From NCBI RefSeq assembly GCF_052060015.1, contig NZ_JBPODZ010000010.1:20738-84737 (forward strand): a DNA stretch of 64,000 nucleotides, given 5' to 3'. Position 1 is the first letter of the stretch. Every line of letters starts with the position of its first letter. Below, piece after piece: positions 8,452 to 14,804 of this stretch. This stretch comes from Arhodomonas sp052060015 (lineage in GTDB: Bacteria; Pseudomonadota; Gammaproteobacteria; Nitrococcales; Nitrococcaceae). A program made the translations under genes and the position numbers. Under the pieces are notes generated by a model. The model was not told the DNA's origin. It saw nothing but the letters and a program-made list of their open reading frames with translations, and did not search any database.

Positions 8452-9576
8452 TCATCCGTAACCGCCACCGCGTCCACTCGACGTGCCGGTAGTGGTGACA
8501 AACGGCCCCGCCATGAGTGCCCGCGTCGGTCCACCGGCACTAAACTTGAACACTACGTGGTCCGGCTTGTCCCCCTCCTTGTCGCCACCCGTACACAGGA
8601 ACCGCTTACGCACATCATCCGTCACCTCACCCCCGTCCGCGAGAATTTTCAGGTACCGGTTTCTCGCGTGGTATGAAGGCGGCGTCGGCCCACCCCGCAC
8701 GATCCGTTTGCTGCTCGCTATGACGTGGCCGTCACCGCGCTGTTCCCCAAGTGCTGCTTCCGCCTCCGGCGAGGGCACAAATGTCTCGTCCTTGGTATCT
8801 GGATTTTCGATGCGCCCGATCGAACGGCGGGAGCAGTGGTGCAGCGACAGCAAAATGTGCCACGCAAGAGCGTCCGGATCATTGCCGAGGACTTCGTCAT
8901 GGATTCGTTCCCAGACCTCGACGGTCGAGTCCCCACCGAGGAGCACGTAATTCTTCTTGCCCCCGACGGTAATTGTCCACCGGATTACCAGGCTTGACGG
9001 GTTCGAGCTGTTCGGATTGTCCGGGTCATCCGACTCCGGAATATTCGCCTCTTCAGGCGTCGGCGCAAGCAGGCGCCAATCCAAGCCGTCCGTGATCGTG
9101 CCCGATTCATGCGAGCCAGTGTCCATGATGACCAATCGATTGCCATCCCTTTCCCCCGCCGGTGTACCGCGCAACGCCTTCCGACGCTTGATCTCATCGA
9201 TGACAGGCTTCGAAACGTCCGTCGTGTAATGGGGATCGGCGCCATAGGGGCTGCACCAGATTTCATTGACAATGATCTTGACTGGTCCATCTTCGGGGTC
9301 GTCATCCCAATCATCGGGCGATCCAAGATGGAAGACCTCGCCGAATCCGCACAGGTGGTCTTGGTCCGGATGCGTCAGCACGAAGATGTCCAGGTAATCG
9401 CCGGTACAGGTAGCCCGGATATCGGGGGCGAAGTCCGGGGCATCGTCATCATTTTCGTCCTGGCACCGGCTTGCCCGGTGACAGATATCAGTCATGATCG
9501 TCCGATCATGCGCCTGAAGCAGCACCGAGTCACCGTTTCCGGAGGCAAAAAAGGCTATCTTGTGGCTCATATCCAT
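8452..9576 (-). CDS. Metallo-beta-lactamase fold protein with Gly-rich C-terminal tail
   Basis: This 374-residue protein has an MBL-fold start (FFASGNGDSVLL) and the metal motif THPDQDH (His69, Asp71, Asp73, His74), as in the ComEC/Rec2-like branch, followed by LLGGDS and LHHC segments. It has no signal peptide. The last residues are SSGRGGGYG, a flexible glycine-rich tail ending in Gly directly before TGA. It is the first gene of a two-gene operon with the E2-E1-JAB gene (zero spacing). The ATG at 9576 or the one at 9570 could be the start; neither has a strong ribosome site. Nuclease or phosphodiesterase activity is possible but not shown. Confidence 0.85.
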   Translation of the reverse strand: MDMSHKIAFFASGNGDSVLLQAHDRTIMTDICHRASRCQDENDDDAPDFAPDIRATCTGDYLDIFVLTHPDQDHLCGFGEVFHLGSPDDWDDDPEDGPVKIIVNEIWCSPYGADPHYTTDVSKPVIDEIKRRKALRGTPAGERDGNRLVIMDTGSHESGTITDGLDWRLLAPTPEEANIPESDDPDNPNSSNPSSLVIRWTITVGGKKNYVLLGGDSTVEVWERIHDEVLGNDPDALAWHILLSLHHCSRRSIGRIENPDTKDETFVPSPEAEAALGEQRGDGHVIASSKRIVRGGPTPPSYHARNRYLKILADGGEVTDDVRKRFLCTGGDKEGDKPDHVVFKFSAGGPTRALMAGPFVTTTGTSSGRGGGYG

Positions 9577-9879
9577 ATCAGGACACTAGATATTGGTCTT
9601 AAGACCCGTTTAACGCGTCCCTCACCTGAAAGTCAACCCTCCCCCGCGCTGAGTACGAACTCGCTTTCTACCCAAATGGGGCTCGGGGTCGATTCGGGGC
9701 CCGGGGTCTAACATTCCAACACTCCTTCCTGTTGGATGACCGCTCTTTGATCCGACCGTCATCGGCATGCCCGGCATTCCCACGGTGTCCGCTTCAACCC
9801 CGGTTGCCGCAACACCCCGCGCTCGGCCTCCTCGGGCCCCTGTCCTACGACACCGTATTTCGGAGTGCGGTAGTGGGAG

Positions 9880-10121
9880 AATCTCCTGCCATAGAAATCG
9901 CATCGAGGAGTGTTGTGCTGCCCTGCACGTATACGCGCTATCGGGCACCTCGTCGCCCTCGGTATCCGGGATGGGGAACTCGAGCGCCTGGCAGAGCTCG
10001 TGGACGAAAATCTGCGCATTGGACTCCTCGGGGCCGGTGGTGCAACGGGCCAGCGCTGGATGAACGCCTCCACCTGCGCCGCTGGTGGCTGCCCTGTGGC
10101 CCCGTGGGTACGGTCCTCCAT
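9880..10121 (-). pseudogene. 5' relic of an MmeI/YeeA-like DNA methyltransferase gene
   Basis: From an ATG at 10121 the reverse strand reads ...QVEAFIQRW, then the frame breaks and continues as TTGPEESNAQIFVHELCQAL and EFPIPDTEGDEVPDSAY. This order (FIxRW - ExxNAQxFxxELCxxL - P) is the typical opening of large type IIG-like class I SAM-dependent DNA methyltransferases. A frameshift near 10055 and the loss of everything downstream mark it as a remnant of about 80 codons. It lies divergent to the HNH gene, immediately left of repeat copy 2, just as the intact helicase lies left of copy 1. Confidence 0.65.
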
Positions 10122-10135
10122 GTGCGATCAATCCG

Positions 10136-10281
10136 TTGCCGCCACCCTCCGATGTGACGCAGTATGCAGCATGAGCATAATCAGTGGTAAGGGCGACAGG
10201 GTCGACCGGAGCCATCTGAGCCAATGGAGGGCGCCGTGCCGAGGCTAGATCAGCTGCCGGAGGGATTGTCCGCGGACCACC
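10136..10281. repeat. Direct repeat copy 2 (~145 bp), promoter region and 5' end of the HNH gene
   Basis: This is the partner of 3359-3503, with about a dozen mismatches and no indels over ~145 bp. It contains the intergenic region ahead of the intact HNH gene plus its first ~15 codons. Because the match spans non-coding and coding sequence alike, it is a duplicated genomic segment or a homology seam, not a mobile-element terminal repeat. Confidence 0.9.
10153..10181 (+). promoter_or_regulatory. Possible sigma-70-like promoter of the HNH gene
   Basis: TGTGAC (10153-10158) and CATAAT (10176-10181) are separated by 17 bp, a reasonable spacing for -35 and -10 elements. The same pair is conserved in repeat copy 1 (3376-3404). 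The match to consensus is only moderate. Confidence 0.3.
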
Positions 10282-11198
10282 GCGAAGCGCTCGAGTGGTT
10301 CGCCGACCGGGCCGGGGCGGAGATCGCATCGCTCGGCCAGCCCCCCTCGGGCCTCCACCTCGCCAACCGCGCCAAGGACATCCACAAGCCCAAGGGATGG
10401 CGCTATGCGCTGAGCATCCGGGCGACGCTGTCCCGCCAGTACGACGACAAGGAGCCGGAGTGGCTGCCGGATGGATCCTGGCGGTACGACTACTACCAGG
10501 AAGGCACCGATCCCGCCCAACGGGATGAGGAATACACCAACCGCGGCCTCGTCGCCTGCATGGGGGACGGGGTGCCCGTCGCCGTGCTCCGCCAGACGCA
10601 GGGCAAACCGAATGTCCATTACCACGTGCTCGGCCTCGCCTACGTCCGCGGGTGGAAGGATGGCTGGTTCTCGCTTGAAGGCATCCTGGGCAGCGGGAGC
10701 CACGGCGAGGCGGCCCCGTCCCTCTCGGCTGATGCGGGAAACGAACAGCCGTTCTCGCCAGAGTCCATCACCGATTCGCGCAAGCGCACGCTCGCCACCA
10801 TCGTCCAGCGGCGAGGACAGGCGACGCTTCGCCAAGCGCTGATCGAAGCCTACGAGGGTCGCTGCGCCATCACTGGTTGCGAGGTGCTAGACGTGCTCGA
10901 GGCGGCGCACATTCACCCGTACCGCCGCGAGGAGACCAACTATCCGAGCAACGGACTGCTGCTAAGGGGAGACGTGCACACGCTGTTCGATCTAGGCTTG
11001 CTCACGGTCAACGCGGCAACCCTTCGTGTTGTCCTGGCTCGAAGGATCCGCGCATTGCGGTCCTCGTGCCGATCTCTCCACGGGGCGCGGATTAGCGTGC
11101 CTCACGACCCATCTCAACAGCCCTCGGGGGAGGCGCTGCGCTGGCACGCCGAGCACGTTGCCGCCGACGGACTGCACCTAGAAGCGCCACACCAATGA
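10236..11198 (+). CDS. HNH endonuclease
   Basis: A protein of about 320 residues. The GTG at 10236 is preferred because GGAGGG lies just ahead of it; an in-frame ATG at 10224 is the alternative. The C-terminal third has an HNH nuclease core: RQALIEAYEGRCAITGC, AAHIHPYR, then N and LLLRGDVHTLFDLGLL, ending with the usual SGEALRWHAEH. The N-terminal ~200 residues (DIHKPKGWRYALSIRATL..., VLRQTQGKPNVHYHVLGLAYV) form a domain often found ahead of HNH in putative modification-dependent restriction enzymes. Its stop overlaps the start of the pentapeptide protein (ATGA), so the two are cotranslated. Its 5' end is duplicated at 3459. Confidence 0.85.
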   Translation: MPRLDQLPEGLSADHREALEWFADRAGAEIASLGQPPSGLHLANRAKDIHKPKGWRYALSIRATLSRQYDDKEPEWLPDGSWRYDYYQEGTDPAQRDEEYTNRGLVACMGDGVPVAVLRQTQGKPNVHYHVLGLAYVRGWKDGWFSLEGILGSGSHGEAAPSLSADAGNEQPFSPESITDSRKRTLATIVQRRGQATLRQALIEAYEGRCAITGCEVLDVLEAAHIHPYRREETNYPSNGLLLRGDVHTLFDLGLLTVNAATLRVVLARRIRALRSSCRSLHGARISVPHDPSQQPSGEALRWHAEHVAADGLHLEAPHQ

Positions 11199-12481
11199 GC
11201 AACGGGGGCTCTCTGTGGCAACGGACCGTACAGAGGATACGCGAAACCCTGAAAGGCCTTTGGTTCCGCCTGCCGGCACAGCTGCGCCACAAATTTGAAG
11301 GTGACCCAAGTGTTTTCCAGCGCTTTCTCTGGCGCTACCGAGCCGGATTATGGTTCGCTGTTTCCATCCTGGCGGTAGTGTTTGTTGCGTGGCTGTTCGG
11401 AGTGTGGAGCGCCATAGGCGCGCTGCGTGACCAGGCGGTGCGCGTGTTTGCAGTGATTGAGCAGACGCCGCTCCCAGAAAGGCCACCACCTGATCCGTCA
11501 CAGGCCTTCCGGAACCTGCTATGGGGCATCTCAGCCCTAGGCGGCGCTCTTGTAGCGGTAGCCGGCCTTCTGCTTGCCGGATGGCGATCCTACACGCAGG
11601 CGCGCGCAGCGCAGATCGAGAATCGGCGAGTCGAGACCGAGACGTTTGCCCGGGCGATCGAACACTTGGGCAACGATGACTTCGCGATACGGTTAGGCGC
11701 AATCCTGAGCCTGGAGAGCTTGGCACGCGAATCCCCCCGTCTTCACCAGCCCATTATGGAAGCGTTCTGCGCCTATATCCGGGAGAAGCGGCCATGGCCC
11801 CCACTGACGGTCACTTCGGAGCAAGAAAACGCTACTGAGCATCAGGATGGCGACGATGAAACGCCGGCCGCGCGAGGAGAGGGACCGGAAAGCTCATCCG
11901 TTGGTGTGGGCGATACTGGAACAACGCGATTTCCTGCTGACTTGCAAGCTATCCTTACCGCGATCGGCCGTCGGGAGCGCAGACACGAGAGCTCAAGGGC
12001 TTGGCTTCTGCTCCGCAATACCGACCTTCGCCGAGCGGACCTCTCATATGCTCATTTCGAAGATATAGACCTCGGGGGCGCTCAACTTGAGGTCGCTACT
12101 CTGTCTTACACGCATCTAGATAACGGGTGCCTTGAAGGTTCCCATTTAGAGTGCGCAGGTCTTATTAGAACTCGGTTACAATTCGCAAATCTTCAAGGGG
12201 CGCACCTCGAGGGCGCTGGACTGCTCAGCGCGGAACTTGAAGGGGCGGACCTTTCAGGCGTTCATCTTGAGAACGCAATGATCGCAGCTACCAACCTCAA
12301 GGGCGCGGATCTTACGGGCGCTCATCTTACAAATGCACAGTTTCAGGACGTAAATATCCGAGGAACGAGAGTTAACATGAGCGATATTTGTCAGAACCAA
12401 ATTGATAATGCTAATGGAGACTCGTCGACAGTAATCCCAGCAGGCCTAGTACGCCCTACCCATTGGGAAATTTCCCCCTAG
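11195..12481 (+). CDS. Membrane-anchored pentapeptide-repeat protein
   Basis: This 428-residue protein overlaps the HNH gene by 4 bp. Two hydrophobic segments lie at about 50-73 and 108-130, followed by a helical stretch (ARAAQIENRRVETETFARAIEHLG) often seen in such proteins. From about residue 270 on it is a pentapeptide-repeat solenoid with A(D/H)LxG-type units (LRRADLSYAHF, LQGAHLEGAGL, LEGADLSGVHL, LKGADLTGAHL). Repeats of this kind form right-handed beta-helices used for protein binding. The coupling to a nuclease suggests a partner or immunity function, which is inference. The repeat part is AT-richer than the surroundings. Confidence 0.85.
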   Translation: MSNGGSLWQRTVQRIRETLKGLWFRLPAQLRHKFEGDPSVFQRFLWRYRAGLWFAVSILAVVFVAWLFGVWSAIGALRDQAVRVFAVIEQTPLPERPPPDPSQAFRNLLWGISALGGALVAVAGLLLAGWRSYTQARAAQIENRRVETETFARAIEHLGNDDFAIRLGAILSLESLARESPRLHQPIMEAFCAYIREKRPWPPLTVTSEQENATEHQDGDDETPAARGEGPESSSVGVGDTGTTRFPADLQAILTAIGRRERRHESSRAWLLLRNTDLRRADLSYAHFEDIDLGGAQLEVATLSYTHLDNGCLEGSHLECAGLIRTRLQFANLQGAHLEGAGLLSAELEGADLSGVHLENAMIAATNLKGADLTGAHLTNAQFQDVNIRGTRVNMSDICQNQIDNANGDSSTVIPAGLVRPTHWEISP

Positions 12482-12833
12482 AGTCGAGAGACAGCCACTC
12501 CGTACGCGGACCTCAATTCCTCCATGCGCATGACCGCGGCGATTGCGGCCCGGCGGCCACCGCTGCGCCGGCCACTGAATCCGAGGGCGCACCGCTATCC
12601 AGCATGACCTAACCTGCGCAGAGGACCACGGACTCCGTCACCCGGCGGGGTCACGACCGACGGCTGCGCTCGCCCCGAGGTTGGATTTCCGCCATAAGGC
12701 ACGCTACATTTCGCATATTGAGACCCGGAAGGACTCGGCACATGGCTCCCAGAATCCCGCGCAGCCCCGATCAAGACCCCATGCGCGCGCCGCTCATCGG
12801 GCCACGCCGCAGTGCCGCCAATACAAATCCCTA
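12482..12833. other. Gene-free stretch left of the integron cassettes
   Basis: I see no convincing coding frame, repeat or RNA element in these 352 bases; the short open frames lack ribosome sites and family resemblance. Confidence 0.6.
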
Positions 12834-12924
12834 TCTAAAAGCGTAGCAACCTTATGGGCAGCTTAGTCCAGCAGGCGTTTACCCGCCATGCTGCGCACGG
12901 CGAAGAAATGCTTCACTGTTAGGC
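12834..12924 (+). other. Degenerate attC-like site (left border of cassette run)
   Basis: The right end is a good R' box, GTTAGGC (12918-12924). AGCGTAGCAA near 12840-12849 is partly complementary to the presumed L' box (ATGCTTCAC), and a CAGCA..TGCTG / GGCG..CGCC hairpin lies between. The R'' box (TCTAAAA instead of a form ending AAC) is poor. It may be a decayed attC or an attI remnant. Confidence 0.35.
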
Positions 12925-12927
12925 GGA

Positions 12928-13311
12928 ATGCTTTATGACTGTGTACTGGAATTTTTGAGGCGGAACCTTTTCATGTGGGCAGGTGGAATTTGGGACTTCA
13001 TTGCGGGCGGACTCATATTGTACATGCTTCTTTCCCGTGTATTGCTTGGGGATATGCGGGGAGCAGCGAGACTGATATTTGGGTTAGGCATATGCGGCGC
13101 CGGGCTCGGAGCTTGGCTTTTGATGCTTCTATGGATTAGCCCGCAATACCAAGTGCCGGCCATTTGGTCCCATGTCATTGGCATTGGACTTGCCGCTGCA
13201 GTTGGGTTTGGTGGCATACGGTTGATGTACGTTGTATTCCCCGAGGCTGCAGAGGAGGATTGCTTGATAGTACGGAGGCGTTGGGGCGATAATCAGGATC
13301 GGAATGACTAA
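12928..13311 (+). CDS. Small hypothetical membrane protein (integron cassette 1)
   Basis: A 127-residue frame starts four bases after the R' box GTTAGGC. At least three hydrophobic segments are visible, at about residues 17-36, 45-70 and 80-105, and no motif I recognise. The DNA is clearly AT-richer than the flanking chromosome. The stop lies 6 bp before the next attC-like site, the usual compact layout of a gene cassette. Starts at ATG 12928 or ATG 12973 are both possible. Confidence 0.65.
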   Translation: MLYDCVLEFLRRNLFMWAGGIWDFIAGGLILYMLLSRVLLGDMRGAARLIFGLGICGAGLGAWLLMLLWISPQYQVPAIWSHVIGIGLAAAVGFGGIRLMYVVFPEAAEEDCLIVRRRWGDNQDRND

Positions 13312-13317
13312 TCTTGA

Positions 13318-13392
13318 GCCTAGAAATGCCTTCGAGTGTGACTTCGGCAAACGCTACGCGTTTTTCTCAACCCCTCGAGGCAGCCGTTATGC
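13318..13392 (+). other. attC recombination site (75 bp, altered R'' box)
   Basis: GCCTAGAAATGCC at the left and GCAGCCGTTATGC at the right bracket a fold-back structure. GCCTTCGAG pairs with CTCGAGGC leaving one unpaired T, and AAACGC/GCGTTT form the terminal hairpin. R' is GTTATGC (13386-13392). The R'' box reads CCTAGAA instead of a form ending AAC, so it may recombine poorly. Extrahelical bases of this kind are typical of attC sites. Confidence 0.55.
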
Positions 13393-13411
13393 GCAAACGC
13401 TGGAGGTATAC

Positions 13412-13621
13412 ATGGAGTGGTCTTGGAAAGCGTTCTTGATCCTACTCCCTATAGCAGTCATATTCAGTATGTTCAGCCGTGGTGCTATGAACGCTCAGAA
13501 TGTGGCGAAGCATGGTCCAGAAGCCGACTACAGAGCTAATTCGGGTATGTCGGTCTTTGGCTCAGTTGTTGGTGGTAGCGTTTGGGCGACAATTATTACG
13601 TTGGTCATTGGTTTGTTCTAG
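13412..13621 (+). CDS. Small hypothetical membrane protein (integron cassette 2, first gene)
   Basis: The start ATG 13412 has GGAGG at 13402-13406. The longer frame from 13304 would run through the attC site and is rejected. The 69-residue product has one N-terminal hydrophobic segment (FLILLPIAVIFSMF) and a second at the C-terminus (VWATIITLVIGLF). It begins 20 bp after the preceding R' box. No family was recognised. Confidence 0.6.
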   Translation: MEWSWKAFLILLPIAVIFSMFSRGAMNAQNVAKHGPEADYRANSGMSVFGSVVGGSVWATIITLVIGLF

Positions 13622-13635
13622 TCTTCCATGTGAGT

Positions 13636-13962
13636 ATGGAGAACCCTTTCAAAAACATTGAGCTGAAGTTCTGGCCGGATTTCCTGTTGGCCATATCTGG
13701 TTTGGCCTTCGTTGTTTCGGTTGCCGCTATGTATTCTGGTGCCACGCTCGCTCGAAGCTTGTCGGTAGGTTTTTTCGGTCTTGTGCTATTTGGCATAGGA
13801 GGAAAGATTTCCCATCACCGGTTCAGAGATCCAAATATTCGAGAGAATAGCAACGCTTGGTTTTCGGGTTGGCGGCACAGCATGCTGGCAAACTTATTCG
13901 CTGCCATTGGTGTTATTATAGTTCTTCTATCTGTGTGGCTGATTTCCAAACCAAATGCCTAA
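13636..13962 (+). CDS. Small hypothetical membrane protein (integron cassette 2, second gene)
   Basis: A 108-residue protein from ATG 13636; a GTG at 13630 is also possible. It starts 15 bp after the previous stop, without an attC between, so both genes share one cassette. Three hydrophobic stretches are seen (FLLAISGLAFVVSVAAMY, LSVGFFGLVLFGIGG, NLFAAIGVIIVLLSVWLI). Its stop codon lies inside the R'' box of the following attC, as is common in compact cassettes. Function unknown. Confidence 0.65.
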   Translation: MENPFKNIELKFWPDFLLAISGLAFVVSVAAMYSGATLARSLSVGFFGLVLFGIGGKISHHRFRDPNIRENSNAWFSGWRHSMLANLFAAIGVIIVLLSVWLISKPNA

Positions 13963-14037
13963 CAAGACCATCAACTCGGACCGCCAAGCCTTCCGCTACG
14001 CTTCAGGATTGCCGGCCGGTTATGGCTGTCGTTAGAA
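13957..14037 (+). other. attC recombination site (81 bp)
   Basis: R'' is GCCTAAC (13957-13963) and R' is GTTAGAA (14031-14037). The inner left arm ATCAACTCGGACCGC pairs imperfectly with GCCGGCCGGTTATGG on the right arm. The sequence TAACAAGACCATCAACTCGGACC is very close to common chromosomal-integron attC openings. Confidence 0.75.
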
Positions 14038-14067
14038 CTCTGAGAATCTGAGAAGGAGCGGTATACC

Positions 14068-14541
14068 GTGCCAGATCCAACACAAGCGATTCCGGTGTGG
14101 GTTGCTTATCTTTCCGCGCTCCTGACGCCGACCATAGCGATCCTTGGCTCAGTGATCGGGTTCCTCCAGTGGAGGACTAATCGTAACCGCCTGAAGCACG
14201 AGCTTTTTGATCGCCGATATGAGCAGTTCGAAGTAGTCAGGAACTTCCTCGGATCAATCATGTCATCAGGAAAAGCCACTGACGAGAGGCAGTTCAAATA
14301 CCTGTCGGGCACTCGAGGGGTCAGATTCGTCTTCGACAAGGAACTGGCCGAGTATTTGGATGCGCAAGTGTGGAGACCGGCTATCGAGCTAGCCTGTCTC
14401 GATGGAGAACTTCAAGGTGTCCCTGTTGGTGAGGAGCGGTCGAGGAACGTGAGACGGCAATCGGAGCTCAAAAGACAGCTCTATCACGAACTGGAAACTC
14501 TTGATGATATATTTGCGAAGTACCTTCAGTTACACCACTAG
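14068..14541 (+). CDS. Hypothetical protein with N-terminal membrane anchor (integron cassette 3)
   Basis: This 157-residue frame starts at GTG 14068, thirty bases after the R' box, with GAAGGAGCG ahead. Residues 9-31 form one hydrophobic segment (VAYLSALLTPTIAILGSVIGFL), followed by a basic, helical soluble domain (RTNRNRLKHELFDRRYEQFEVV...). The layout, a single transmembrane helix and then a helical domain beginning LKHELFDRR, occurs in many small uncharacterised accessory-genome proteins. It ends two bases before the next attC. Function unknown. Confidence 0.75.
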   Translation: MPDPTQAIPVWVAYLSALLTPTIAILGSVIGFLQWRTNRNRLKHELFDRRYEQFEVVRNFLGSIMSSGKATDERQFKYLSGTRGVRFVFDKELAEYLDAQVWRPAIELACLDGELQGVPVGEERSRNVRRQSELKRQLYHELETLDDIFAKYLQLHH

Positions 14542-14543
14542 CC

Positions 14544-14603
14544 TTCTAACAAAATGCTCACGCCGATGCGAGATTCTTCGCGCGGCTTAGCGTTCCGTTG
14601 AAC
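14544..14603 (+). other. attC recombination site (60 bp)
   Basis: R'' is TTCTAAC (14544-14550) and R' is GTTGAAC (14597-14603). GCTCACGCCG pairs with CGCGGCTTAGC with extra unpaired bases, and a short TTCTTCG-type loop closes the hairpin. Sixty base pairs is the commonest attC length. The sequence right of R' belongs to a broken chromosomal gene, so this is the right end of the cassettes. Confidence 0.75.
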
Positions 14604-14804
14604 GTCCACTTTTGGCCGTGAAGAGACGCTGAGCCTGCTGGAGACGGCGGTGCGGCTGGCCCGCCGCGATCCGGACCGCCGCAAGGCCCTGGTCACCCTC
14701 GGCGAGGGCTGGGTGGCGGAGGAGGCGCTGGCCATCGCGCTGTACTGCGCGCTCTCCCGGGATGACTTCGAGGCGGCGGTGATACTGGCGGTCAGCCGCG
14801 GCGG

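Noticed and set aside
9577..9880. Search for a small ubiquitin-like gene upstream of the MBL gene
   Set aside because: No frame of 60-110 codons with a ribosome site, hydrophobic beta pattern and terminal Gly was found.
13304..13411. Extended start of the 69-aa cassette gene
   Set aside because: The extension would translate the attC-like site; GGAGG before ATG 13412 marks the start.
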